A stretch of 64,000 nucleotides of DNA from Pseudarthrobacter equi (GTDB taxonomy: Bacteria; Actinomycetota; Actinomycetes; Actinomycetales; Micrococcaceae). The notes below the pieces were generated by a model. It did not search any database, was not told the origin of the DNA, and saw nothing but the letters and a program-made list of their open reading frames with translations. Positions 35,405-43,447 of the stretch are shown here, one piece after another. The stretch lies in contig NZ_LT629779.1 in NCBI RefSeq assembly GCF_900105535.1, positions 1,302,001 through 1,366,000 on the forward strand. The letters run 5' to 3'. The first letter of the stretch is position 1. Every line of letters begins with the position of its first letter. A program made the translations under genes and the position numbers.

Positions 35405-36697
35405 ATGCGGATTCTTTTCGCCAGCCAGGCCATTGACGGGCACTTCAACCCGATGACCGGCGTCGCTGTCCGGCTGCGGGAGCGCGGCCATGACGTGCGG
35501 TGGTACACCGGCCCGGTCTTCGGACCGAAACTCGAAGGGCTCGGGATCCCGCTCCTGCCATTCGAGCGAGCCATCGAACACCGGGCAGACAACCTGTTGG
35601 AGCTGTATCCCGAACGGGCGCAGCTCAAGGGGCCCAGGGCCATTGGTTTTGACGGCGAAAAGATCTTCGCGAGCAACGTCAGCCATTTCTTCGAGGACAT
35701 CCGCGGGCTTGCAGGCGAATTTCCCTTTGATGCGGCAGTGGTGGACAGCACCATGTTCATCCACCGGATGCTCTCCCGGCTGCTGGGCAAACCCGTGGTG
35801 AACTTCGTGGTCCTGCCCAACATGGAGAGCGATCCGCTGGTGCCGCCGCTGTTCTTCGGGTTCATGCCGCCCCGGAATCCTGCGGGGAAAGCCCTGCAGG
35901 CCACTGCCGGGATCCTGTCCGACCATGTCATCCTGCGCCCCGCCGGCCAGAGCTACCGGCGGCAGCACGCAGCCTACGGGTTGGCGGTGCCCCGCCGCGG
36001 CCGCCTCATCGACGAGCCGTACCGATGCTCCGACGCCGTCATCCAGACCGGCCCCGAGGCCCTCGACTTTCCCCGGCGCCACGCCAACCCCAAAGTCCAC
36101 TATGTGGGAGCCCTGCTCCCGCACCGGGTCCAGAATGTTGCGTCCTCCGGGCCGGACGACGAGTGGCCGCGCTACCCAGCCACAATCCTGGTGACGCAGG
36201 GAACGGTGGACAACGCTGACCATGGAAAGCTCATCATTCCCGCATTGGAGGCCGTCAAGGATATGGATGCCCTGGTGGTGGTGGCCACCGGCGGCCGCGG
36301 CACAGAGGAACTCCGTGCCCGCTACCCGCAGGCAAACGTCGTGGTCCGCGACTATGTGGACTTCGCCAAGGTCCTGGAATTCACGGACGTGTTTATCAGC
36401 AACGGCGGTTTTGGCGGCGTCCAGCTCAGCCTCTCCAAAGGCGTGCCCCTGGTGGTCTCTGGAATCAACGAAGGCAAAAGCGATGTCAACGCCCGCGTTG
36501 AGTACGCCGGCGTGGGCATCAACCTCAAAACAGAGCATCCCAGTCCGGCCGCCATCGCCCGGGCGGTGGCCGCCGTCCTCAGCGAACCCCGCTGGAAGGC
36601 CCGTGCCCGGCACATGCGGGACCAGTTCGTTGGCGCCGACCCCACAGCGGCCGCCGCCGACGTCGTGGAAGGTGTGCTCCCGCCGTCGTCCGCCTGA
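35405..36697 (+). CDS. UDP-glycosyltransferase-like protein (GT1 type)
   Basis: A 430-aa GT-B fold glycosyltransferase. The N-domain begins MRILFASQAIDGHFNPM, with the acceptor-side His following the small-residue turn. The C-domain has VTQGTVDN and the donor-binding FISNGGFGGVQLSLSKGVPLVVSG. These resemble macrolide or flavonoid-type UGTs and bacterial glycolipid transferases. The acceptor is unknown. ATG 35405 starts directly at the first beta strand. No associated biosynthetic genes are present. Confidence 0.85.
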   Translation: MRILFASQAIDGHFNPMTGVAVRLRERGHDVRWYTGPVFGPKLEGLGIPLLPFERAIEHRADNLLELYPERAQLKGPRAIGFDGEKIFASNVSHFFEDIRGLAGEFPFDAAVVDSTMFIHRMLSRLLGKPVVNFVVLPNMESDPLVPPLFFGFMPPRNPAGKALQATAGILSDHVILRPAGQSYRRQHAAYGLAVPRRGRLIDEPYRCSDAVIQTGPEALDFPRRHANPKVHYVGALLPHRVQNVASSGPDDEWPRYPATILVTQGTVDNADHGKLIIPALEAVKDMDALVVVATGGRGTEELRARYPQANVVVRDYVDFAKVLEFTDVFISNGGFGGVQLSLSKGVPLVVSGINEGKSDVNARVEYAGVGINLKTEHPSPAAIARAVAAVLSEPRWKARARHMRDQFVGADPTAAAADVVEGVLPPSSA

Positions 36698-36714
36698 TTC
36701 CGCCATGGAGCATA

Positions 36715-37437
36715 ATGGAGCCCATGCGACGGACTGCTTTGGGGATGCTCGCCGCCCTGCCTCTTGTGACCCTCCTGTTCACCGTTACTGCGTGCAGCGT
36801 CACCACTGAGGACCCTGACTACGTCCCGCCGGCGCCGCTGGCACCCATGGCCCAGCTCGAACAGGCCCCGCTGGCCAACCCCGAGGACTTTTCCGGCGGC
36901 GGGGAGGACGTTCTGTCCTTCGCCACTGAAGACCGGAGCATCGTCTGCTCGCTCACCTCGGCGCGGGGGGAACACATCAACCTTCCGTACGAAGAGAACA
37001 GCTTCAGCGACACCGCCAACAACAAACTCGCAACCGTCCCCGTGGCCCATTGCGAGCTTGCCACCTACGCCGAGCCGGCCCGCGGGGACGTCAAGGACGA
37101 CTGCGCGGGAACCAACCTCGGCTACCTGGGCGGCGTGGCACTGCTGACCCCGGACGCTGCCCGCTACGGGGAATGCCGTTCCGGCGTCACCCAGACCGAA
37201 GCCACGTACGGGCCGGGCGGCAGCAAGGCCGGTCCACTGCTCCAGATACGCGCTTTGGCGAACGGGCAGAACCTGGAACGCAACGGCCTGCGCTGCTCGG
37301 CCTACAACGGTGGCGTGGCATGCGGAAACGTCTCGGCCGGGGTGGGGTTCTTTGTCACCCCGCAGAAGTATGAACTGATTTCCGCCCCCGCACCCGGCAC
37401 CGCCACGGCGCCCGCAGATGCCCCAAAAACCCCGTAA
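36715..37437 (+). CDS. Putative lipoprotein of unknown function
   Basis: A 240-aa protein with a lipoprotein signal: positively charged start, hydrophobic stretch (MLAALPLVTLLF) and lipobox TVTAC, giving a lipidated Cys near residue 27. The mature part has at least six further Cys (SIVCSL, HCEL, DDCAG, GECRSG, LRCSAY, ACGNV), so disulfides are likely, plus a Pro/Ala-rich tail. It is probably anchored to the outer face of the membrane. ATG 36715 and ATG 36724 are both possible. I do not recognise a family. Confidence 0.75.
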   Translation: MEPMRRTALGMLAALPLVTLLFTVTACSVTTEDPDYVPPAPLAPMAQLEQAPLANPEDFSGGGEDVLSFATEDRSIVCSLTSARGEHINLPYEENSFSDTANNKLATVPVAHCELATYAEPARGDVKDDCAGTNLGYLGGVALLTPDAARYGECRSGVTQTEATYGPGGSKAGPLLQIRALANGQNLERNGLRCSAYNGGVACGNVSAGVGFFVTPQKYELISAPAPGTATAPADAPKTP

Positions 37438-37450
37438 TTCCGCGGTTTTT
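37425..37450 (+). terminator. Terminator after lipoprotein gene
   Basis: AAAAACC pairs with GGTTTTT, with partial extension (CCG/CG) around the loop, ending in T-rich DNA. It overlaps the lipoprotein gene's 3' end and precedes the sucCD leader (37451-37660), where TAGAAT near 37462 could be a -10 element. Confidence 0.6.
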
Positions 37451-37660
37451 CTACGCCCCATAGAATAGTGTCGTTACTCACATAAGCGGTACTCTGGAAC
37501 GGCTCCGTCCTTCCAAAGGACTAGAGTTCCCCATGGAGCAACAACGCCGCGTGGCTCGTTTCCAACAGGCCGCCCGTGCGTGCATTCCGCAGCCCGGCCA
37601 CCGTCTTTCGATGGTGTCCGGCTGTATAGAAACTACTTCGACGTAGAAGGACACTAAACC

Positions 37661-38830
37661 GTGGACCTGTTTGAATACCAGGCGCGCGATATGTTCGAGG
37701 CGCACGGTGTACCCGTGCTGGCCGGCATCGTGGCGTACACCCCTGAAGAAGCAAAAGCAGCTGCCGAAAAGATTGGCGGCGTTACCGTCGTCAAGGCACA
37801 GGTCAAGGTTGGCGGCCGCGGCAAGGCCGGCGGCGTCAAGGTTGCAAAGTCCGCTGACGAAGCACTTGAGCACTCCACCAACATCCTGGGCATGGACATC
37901 AAGGGCCACACCGTCAACAAGGTGATGATCGCCCAGGGTGCGGACATTGCCGAGGAATACTACTTCTCCGTCCTGCTGGACCGGGCCAACCGCAACTACC
38001 TGGCCATGTGCTCGGTTGAAGGCGGCATGGAAATCGAACAGCTCGCCGTCGAACGCCCCGAGGCCCTGGCGAAGATCGCCATCGACCCCGCCGTCGGCAT
38101 CGACCAGGCCAAGGCTGACGAAATCGTCGCAGCCGCGGGCTTCGCTGAGGAACTGCGCGGCAAGGTCGCCGATGTCATCCTCAAGCTTTGGGACGTCTTC
38201 AAGAAGGAAGACGCCACCCTGGTGGAGGTCAACCCTCTGGTCAAGACCGGCGCCGGTGACATCGTCGCCCTGGACGGCAAGGTCTCCCTGGACGAGAACG
38301 CCGAGTTCCGCCACGCCAAGCACGCGCAGCTGGAGGACAAGGACGCCGCTGATCCCCTCGAGGCCAAGGCAAAGGCGCAGGACCTCAACTACGTCAAGCT
38401 CGACGGCGAAGTGGGCATCATCGGCAACGGTGCAGGCCTGGTCATGTCCACCCTGGACGTCGTTGCCTACGCCGGTGAAAACCACGGCAACGTCAAGCCC
38501 GCCAACTTCCTGGACATCGGCGGCGGAGCCTCGGCAGAGGTCATGGCCGCAGGCCTGGACGTCATCCTGGGCGACGAGCAGGTCAAGTCCGTGTTCGTCA
38601 ACGTCTTCGGCGGCATCACCGCCTGCGACGCCGTCGCCAAGGGCATCGTGGGTGCGCTGGCCGAACTGGGCCACACCGCCAACAAGCCGCTGGTAGTCCG
38701 CCTCGACGGCAACAACGTCGAGGAAGGCCGCCGCATCCTCAACGAGGCCAACCACCCGCTGGTTACCCTGGCCGCCACCATGGACGAGGGCGCCGACAAG
38801 GCCGCCGAGCTCGCCAACGCAGCTAAGTAA
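37661..38830 (+). CDS. sucC: Succinyl-CoA synthetase (ADP-forming) beta subunit
   Basis: A 389-aa beta subunit of the TCA-cycle enzyme that interconverts succinyl-CoA and succinate with substrate-level phosphorylation. Start GTG 37661 gives [22 protein letters not shown]-grasp residues include [30 protein letters not shown] and [14 protein letters not shown] are in the C-terminal CoA-ligase domain. AGAAGGACA is the ribosome binding site. The alpha-subunit gene follows after 11 bp. Confidence 0.96.
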   Translation: MDLFEYQARDMFEAHGVPVLAGIVAYTPEEAKAAAEKIGGVTVVKAQVKVGGRGKAGGVKVAKSADEALEHSTNILGMDIKGHTVNKVMIAQGADIAEEYYFSVLLDRANRNYLAMCSVEGGMEIEQLAVERPEALAKIAIDPAVGIDQAKADEIVAAAGFAEELRGKVADVILKLWDVFKKEDATLVEVNPLVKTGAGDIVALDGKVSLDENAEFRHAKHAQLEDKDAADPLEAKAKAQDLNYVKLDGEVGIIGNGAGLVMSTLDVVAYAGENHGNVKPANFLDIGGGASAEVMAAGLDVILGDEQVKSVFVNVFGGITACDAVAKGIVGALAELGHTANKPLVVRLDGNNVEEGRRILNEANHPLVTLAATMDEGADKAAELANAAK

Positions 38831-38841
38831 AGGGACGCACC

Positions 38842-39744
38842 ATGTCTATCTACCTCAACAAGGACTCCAAGGTCATCGTCCAGGGCATCACCGGCGGCGA
38901 AGGCACCAAGCACACCGCCCTGATGCTCAAGGCCGGCACCAACATCGTCGGTGGCGTCAACGCCCGCAAGGCCGGCACCACGGTGCTGCACGGCGAGAAG
39001 GAAATCACCGTCTTCGGCACCGTCAAGGAAGCCATCGCGGAGACCGGCGCTGACGTCTCGATCGTCTTCGTGCCGCCGGCATTCACCAAGGCTGCCGTCG
39101 TTGAAGCCATCGAAGCAGGCATCGGACTGGTCGTCGTCATCACCGAAGGCGTTCCGGTCCAGGACTCCGCCGAATTCTGGGCCCTGGCCCAGGCCACGGT
39201 TGACGCAGACGGTAACCAGGTCACCCGCATCATCGGACCGAACTGCCCCGGCATCATCACCCCCGGCGAAGCACTGGTGGGCATCACCCCCGCCAACATC
39301 ACCGGCAAGGGCCCCATCGGCCTCGTCTCGAAGTCAGGCACCCTGACCTACCAGATGATGTACGAACTCCGTGACCTTGGCTTCTCCACCGCCATCGGCA
39401 TCGGCGGCGACCCCGTCATCGGCACCACCCACATCGACGCCCTGGCTGCGTTCGAAGCCGACCCCGAGACCAAGGCCATCGTCATGATCGGTGAAATCGG
39501 CGGTGACGCTGAAGAGCGCGCAGCCGACTTCATCAAGGCCAACGTCACCAAGCCGGTTGTCGGCTATGTTGCAGGCTTCACCGCCCCCGAGGGCAAGACC
39601 ATGGGCCACGCAGGCGCCATCGTCTCCGGCTCCGCGGGCACCGCACAGGCCAAGAAGGAAGCCCTCGAAGCTGCAGGCGTGAAGGTCGGCAAGACGCCGT
39701 CCGAGACCGCCAAGCTGCTGCGCGAGGTCTTTGCAACCCTTTAG
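38842..39744 (+). CDS. sucD: Succinyl-CoA synthetase alpha subunit
   Basis: A 300-aa alpha subunit. The CoA-binding region opens [21 protein letters not shown]. The phosphorylated active-site His lies in [24 protein letters not shown] and [12 protein letters not shown] are conserved family motifs. It forms a heterotetramer or heterodimer with SucC, and sucCD ends at the strong terminator immediately downstream. Confidence 0.96.
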   Translation: MSIYLNKDSKVIVQGITGGEGTKHTALMLKAGTNIVGGVNARKAGTTVLHGEKEITVFGTVKEAIAETGADVSIVFVPPAFTKAAVVEAIEAGIGLVVVITEGVPVQDSAEFWALAQATVDADGNQVTRIIGPNCPGIITPGEALVGITPANITGKGPIGLVSKSGTLTYQMMYELRDLGFSTAIGIGGDPVIGTTHIDALAAFEADPETKAIVMIGEIGGDAEERAADFIKANVTKPVVGYVAGFTAPEGKTMGHAGAIVSGSAGTAQAKKEALEAAGVKVGKTPSETAKLLREVFATL

Positions 39745-39758
39745 GCTGCACCAGCACG

Positions 39759-39812
39759 AAAAAAGCGGCGCCTCCTGCTGTCCTTCGGGACGGCAGGAGG
39801 CGCCGCTTTTTT
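39759..39812 (+). terminator. Strong rho-independent terminator after sucCD
   Basis: A perfect 20-bp stem (AAAAAAGCGGCGCCTCCTGC pairs with its complement at 39793-39812) closes on a 14-nt loop and ends in six T. The symmetric A/T ends mean it can also act on the opposite strand, for the SRPBCC gene. Confidence 0.95.
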
Positions 39813-39891
39813 GGTTTAAAGGACGACGACGGGTGGCAACTTGGCGGCCTGAAGGTGCCGTCCCGCCGTCGCACCCGTTCGTCGGTGCCCG

Positions 39892-40377
39892 TCAGACCTT
39901 GGCGCCGCTCAGCAGCTCGTCCAGCCGCTCGTAGCCTTCGGTCATGCCGCCCTCCATGCCTGACTGCGCCATGCCGTCCCGTGCTTCAAGGCTGGGGTAG
40001 ACGGAGTGGCCGCGGAGCCTGCACCGGCCGCTGCCGAGGTCCTCGAAGGTCATGAACTCCAGGCTGACCACGTCCGGGTAGCCGCCGAACTCGAAGGTCT
40101 GCAGCGCGAACTCATTTTCGCGGACCGTGTGGAAGATCCCGCGGCACTCGTAGGGCACCCCCTCCGGCCCGGTATGGATGTAACGGTAGGTGCCGCCGCT
40201 GCGGAAATCGTAGTGGTCCATCTCCATCTTCATGCCGCGCGGGCCCAGCCACTGGATGATCAGGTCCGGTTCCTTGTGGGCGCGGAAGACATCCGCTACG
40301 GGAAAGTCGAACTCGCGCTCATAGTCGATGAAGGGCAGGCCTTCGGGGACGGAAAGCTTCAGGGAATTGCTCATCAT
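39892..40377 (-). CDS. SRPBCC (AHSA1-like) family protein
   Basis: A 161-aa START/SRPBCC helix-grip protein of the AHSA1 type: IDYEREFDFPVADVFRAHKEPDLIIQW, GGTYRYIH, FHTVRENEFALQTFEF and MTEGYERLDELL. Such proteins bind hydrophobic ligands; the ligand here is unknown. The start ATG overlaps the ArsR stop as ATGA. ArsR/AHSA1 pairs are very common and the regulator probably controls this gene. Confidence 0.9.
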   Translation of the reverse strand: MMSNSLKLSVPEGLPFIDYEREFDFPVADVFRAHKEPDLIIQWLGPRGMKMEMDHYDFRSGGTYRYIHTGPEGVPYECRGIFHTVRENEFALQTFEFGGYPDVVSLEFMTFEDLGSGRCRLRGHSVYPSLEARDGMAQSGMEGGMTEGYERLDELLSGAKV

Positions 40378-40730
40378 TTCTCCTTTGCCTTGGCGCCGCG
40401 TTGCCCGGCGCTGGATTGAAGTACGGCATCGAGGCTGCGGAACTCACCCTCGCGGACCAGCCGGTACTGGTCGATCCACGCTGTGAGCGCCTCAAGCCGT
40501 GCAGGGTTCAGGTGGACGGGCCTGCGCTGGGCGTCCCGGGTGCGGGTCACGAGTTGCGCCTGCTCGAGTACCTGGATGTGCTTTGAGACCGCCTGCTTGG
40601 AGATCTCGAATGGTTCCGCCAGTTCATTCACTGTGGCCGGGCCACGGCTCAGCCTGGCGATGATGCTCCGCCGCACGGGGTCGGCCAAGGCCAGGAAGGC
40701 CGAGTCCAAGGCCGTGCTGTCGGAGGTCAT
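40374..40730 (-). CDS. ArsR-family transcriptional regulator
   Basis: A 118-aa winged-helix repressor: FLALADPVRRSIIARLSRGP, the recognition helix segment FEISKQAVSKHIQVLEQAQL and the wing VTRTRDAQRRPVHL. There is no CxC metal-binding motif in the usual alpha-3 position, so it is probably not an arsenic or metal sensor. It forms an operon with the overlapping SRPBCC gene, and a palindrome at 40779-40796 is a candidate operator. Confidence 0.92.
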   Translation of the reverse strand: MTSDSTALDSAFLALADPVRRSIIARLSRGPATVNELAEPFEISKQAVSKHIQVLEQAQLVTRTRDAQRRPVHLNPARLEALTAWIDQYRLVREGEFRSLDAVLQSSAGQRGAKAKEK

Positions 40731-40778
40731 CGGGAATCCTTGCTGAACTGGGTGGAAGGGTATTCAACCGTTTTGTTG

Positions 40779-40796
40779 ATCAACCTTTCGGTTGAT
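40779..40796. promoter_or_regulatory. Candidate ArsR operator
   Basis: ATCAACCTTTCGGTTGAT is an inverted repeat with 7-bp arms (ATCAACC/GGTTGAT) and a 4-bp centre, about 50 bp upstream of the ArsR start. A second CAACCG half lies nearby at 40765-40770. Confidence 0.55.
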
Positions 40797-40862
40797 TAAG
40801 AGTAAGCCTGCGAGTTGCGGGATGCAAGGGCTGGGTCTTGTTTTCGAATTTCAAAGTTTGTT

Positions 40863-40879
40863 AGTATGTCAGTACAAAC
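40863..40879. promoter_or_regulatory. Shared 17-bp operator-like repeat, copy A (tautomerase gene)
   Basis: AGTATGTCAGTACAAAC occurs here and identically at 41354-41370 upstream of iolC. In this copy GTTTGT (40857-40862) lies directly before it, making an inverted repeat with ACAAAC at its end. It is positioned 20 bp before the ribosome binding site of the tautomerase gene. A likely binding site for the inositol regulator (IolR/GntR type), whose gene is not in the window. Confidence 0.65.
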
Positions 40880-40898
40880 TTTTCGAAGGAGAACTCGA

Positions 40899-41303
40899 AT
40901 GCCATTGGTTCGCATTGATGTTAATGAAGGCCGCACCGCGGATGAGCTGCAGCGCCTGAGCCGCGGCATCCACGATGCCATTCTCGCCGAGTATGGCATC
41001 CCGGAGCGCGACTACTTCCACATCCTCACCGAGCACCGCCAGGGCCAGATTTTCGCCCAGGACGCGGGGCTTGGGTTCGAGCGTACGGGTGGAGTGGTCA
41101 TGATCCAGATCTTCACGCAGGCCGGCCGCTCCCAGGAAGCCAAGCAGCAGCTGTTTGCCGCCGTCGCAGGCAAGCTCTCCGAGGTGGGCGTCGCCGGTGA
41201 GGATGTCTTCATCGGCTACGTGGAAAATACGGCAGTCGACTGGTCCTTCGGCTACGGTCGCGCCCAGTACGTCACCGGCGAACTGGCCGTCCCCAAGAAG
41301 TAG
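40899..41303 (+). CDS. Tautomerase-superfamily protein
   Basis: A 134-aa protein. Translation starts MPLVRIDVNEGRTADELQ, placing the catalytic Pro2 of the tautomerase (4-OT/MIF) superfamily at the processed N-terminus. It continues with VVMIQIFTQAGRS and a C-terminal region with FIGYVENTAVDWSFG. It may tautomerise an enol/keto intermediate. The strong AAGGAG ribosome binding site fixes ATG 40899. An operator-like repeat shared with the iol operon suggests it belongs to the inositol regulon. Confidence 0.85.
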   Translation: MPLVRIDVNEGRTADELQRLSRGIHDAILAEYGIPERDYFHILTEHRQGQIFAQDAGLGFERTGGVVMIQIFTQAGRSQEAKQQLFAAVAGKLSEVGVAGEDVFIGYVENTAVDWSFGYGRAQYVTGELAVPKK

Positions 41304-41353
41304 TCCGCTGGCCCCGGCATTGGGGGCGGGGCCACGGAGAAATGCATGTTGTA

Positions 41354-41370
41354 AGTATGTCAGTACAAAC
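41354..41370. promoter_or_regulatory. Shared 17-bp operator-like repeat, copy B (iol operon)
   Basis: The same AGTATGTCAGTACAAAC as copy A, 123 bp upstream of the iolC start. TTGACA follows at 41373-41378 and could be a -35 box, in which case a bound repressor would overlap the promoter. Confidence 0.65.
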
Positions 41371-41492
41371 CTTTGACAGGACATTCGATCTAGGGCAAAG
41401 TAGTGCCTGTGGCCCACACCACGGCCTTTACGGCCCGGACCACCAGCCTTCCGAAGGTGCCACGTTCCACACCAGAAAGGTCCACGATTACC

Positions 41493-42509
41493 GTGACCCA
41501 TGAGCTTCTTACGATCGGGCGCATCAGCGTTGATATTTACCCGAACGACATCGGGGTTGGCCTGGAGGACGTTAACTCCTTCGGCAAGTACCTGGGCGGT
41601 TCGCCCTCGAACGTTGCCGTTGCCGCCGCCCGGCACGGCCGCCGGACCGGCGTCATCACCCGCACCGGGGATGACGCGTTCGGAACCTACCTGCACCGCG
41701 AACTGCACAAGTTCAACGTCGATGACACGTTCGTGACGCCGGTTCAGGACTGGCCCACCGCCGTCACCTTCTGCGCCATCAAGCCCGCCACGGACGAGTT
41801 CCCGCTCTACTTCTACGGGCGCTTCCCCACGGCACCGGACCTGCAGATCAAAGCCGGCGAGCTGGACCTGGACGCGATCCGCGAGGCAGGGATCTTCTGG
41901 TCCACTGTCACGGGCCTCTGCCAGGAGCCCAGCCGCAGTGCCCACATCGCCGCGCACGAGGCCCGCCCCCGTACCGGGCTCGCCGAGGGCCAGTTCACCA
42001 TCCTGGACCTGGATTACCGGCCGATGTTCTGGGCCTCCGAGGAGGAAGCCCGGGCGGAGGTAGCCAAGATCCTGCCGCACGTTACCGTCGCCATCGGCAA
42101 CGACAAGGAATGCGCCGTCGCAGTGGGGGAGGGAACCCCCGACGAGCAGGCGGACCGCCTGCTGGCCGCCGGCGTGGAGATCGCCGTCGTCAAGCTGGGC
42201 GCCGAGGGCGTCATGGCCAAGACCCGCACTGAGCGTGTCGTCTCCGCACCAGTCCCGGTGGAAACCCTGAATGGACTCGGCGCCGGGGATTCGTTCGGCG
42301 GTGCCTTCTGCCACGGCCTGCTCTCGGGCTGGCCGCTCGAACAGGTCCTGGACTACGCCAACGCCGCCGGCGCCATCGTCGCCTCCCGCCTCTCCTGCGC
42401 TGATGCCATGCCGACGCCGGAGGAAGTCACCTCCTTGCTGGCCGAACGCGGCCGCACCGTGCCGGGTGCCGTTTCCGGCGCCTCCATTCCCGAAGGAGCA
42501 GCACTGTGA
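41493..42509 (+). CDS. iolC: 5-dehydro-2-deoxygluconokinase
   Basis: A 338-aa PfkB/ribokinase-family kinase: GGSPSNVAVAAARHG near the N-terminus and the catalytic NGLGAGDSFGGAFCHG near the C-terminus (Asp as base). In inositol catabolism IolC phosphorylates 2-deoxy-5-keto-gluconate. GTG 41493 (VTHELLTIGRISVDIYP) is the family start; 30 upstream in-frame codons are non-conserved. The stop overlaps the next gene as GTGA. It is the first gene of the operon. Confidence 0.92.
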   Translation: MTHELLTIGRISVDIYPNDIGVGLEDVNSFGKYLGGSPSNVAVAAARHGRRTGVITRTGDDAFGTYLHRELHKFNVDDTFVTPVQDWPTAVTFCAIKPATDEFPLYFYGRFPTAPDLQIKAGELDLDAIREAGIFWSTVTGLCQEPSRSAHIAAHEARPRTGLAEGQFTILDLDYRPMFWASEEEARAEVAKILPHVTVAIGNDKECAVAVGEGTPDEQADRLLAAGVEIAVVKLGAEGVMAKTRTERVVSAPVPVETLNGLGAGDSFGGAFCHGLLSGWPLEQVLDYANAAGAIVASRLSCADAMPTPEEVTSLLAERGRTVPGAVSGASIPEGAAL

Positions 42510-43441
42510 CTCTCACCCCCGTTAGCACTGGCCGGGCCGTGGACGATGATCCCCGCCGGTACGAGCACCTAAGCACTATCCGGCTGGAAGACCCTGAGGC
42601 CGTTGCCCGTGCGGCCAAGTCCCGCCGCCGCCACCCGGGCCTGAAGGCCGGCCGGCAGAACTTCATCGTCGCCGCAGACCATCCCGCCCGCGGCGCACTG
42701 TCCGTCGGATCGGATCCCGTGGCCATGGCAGACCGCCGCCAGCTGCTGGACCGCCTGCAGATCGCCCTGGCTAACCCGGCCGTGGACGGAGTCCTTGCCT
42801 CTCCGGACATCATGGATGACCTGCTCCTGCTGGGCGCCCTCGACGGCAAGCTGGTGTTCGGGTCGATGAACCGCGGCGGCCTGGCCGGCCTGGTCAATGA
42901 GTTCGATGACCGGTTCACCGGCCACACCGCGGCCGCCCTTGAAGCCCTCGGTGCCGACGGCGGCAAGATGCTTACCCGCATCTGCTTGGGCGACCCGGAT
43001 ACCGTCGCAACCCTCGAAGCCACCGCCAAAGCCATCGATTCACTGGCTGAGCGGAAGCTGATCGCCATGGTGGAGCCTTTCCTGTCCGTCCGTGAAAACG
43101 GCAGGGTCCGCAATGACCTGTCCACCAACGCGGTGATCAAATCCATCGGCATCGCAGCGGGCCTCGGCTCCACCAGCGCCTACACGTGGATGAAACTCCC
43201 GGTCGTAGCGGAAATGGAACGCGTCATGGCTGCCACCACCATGCCCACAGTCCTCTTGGGCGGGGACCCGGCAGGGTCCCAGGACGAAGTCTTCGCCACC
43301 TGGGGAGCTGCCCTGTCCCTGCCTGGTGTCCAGGGCCTCACCGTAGGCCGGACGCTGCTCTACCCCGCGGACGGGGACGTTGCCGGCGCCGTCGCCAGCG
43401 CAGCCTCGCTCCTGCACCACACCACAGAAATTCCGGAGTAA
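42506..43441 (+). CDS. Deoxyphosphogluconate aldolase-like (Cgl0158-type) TIM-barrel protein
   Basis: A 311-aa (beta/alpha)8-barrel protein of the type found second in corynebacterial and Arthrobacter iol operons: FIVAADHPARGALSVG, GVLASPDIMDDLLLLGAL, MVEPFLSVRENG and a Lys in YTWMKLPVV suggestive of a Schiff-base aldolase. It probably fills the role of IolJ, cleaving 2-deoxy-5-keto-gluconate-6-phosphate to malonate semialdehyde and DHAP. That function is inferred from context. GTG start overlapping iolC. Confidence 0.8.
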   Translation: MTLTPVSTGRAVDDDPRRYEHLSTIRLEDPEAVARAAKSRRRHPGLKAGRQNFIVAADHPARGALSVGSDPVAMADRRQLLDRLQIALANPAVDGVLASPDIMDDLLLLGALDGKLVFGSMNRGGLAGLVNEFDDRFTGHTAAALEALGADGGKMLTRICLGDPDTVATLEATAKAIDSLAERKLIAMVEPFLSVRENGRVRNDLSTNAVIKSIGIAAGLGSTSAYTWMKLPVVAEMERVMAATTMPTVLLGGDPAGSQDEVFATWGAALSLPGVQGLTVGRTLLYPADGDVAGAVASAASLLHHTTEIPE

Positions 43442-43447
43442 ACCGCC

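Noticed and set aside
32711..36706. Very long minus-strand reading frame opposite pcrA and the glycosyltransferase
   Set aside because: Antisense frame caused by strong third-position GC bias. The plus strand carries clear helicase and glycosyltransferase motifs; the minus translation has no recognisable domain.
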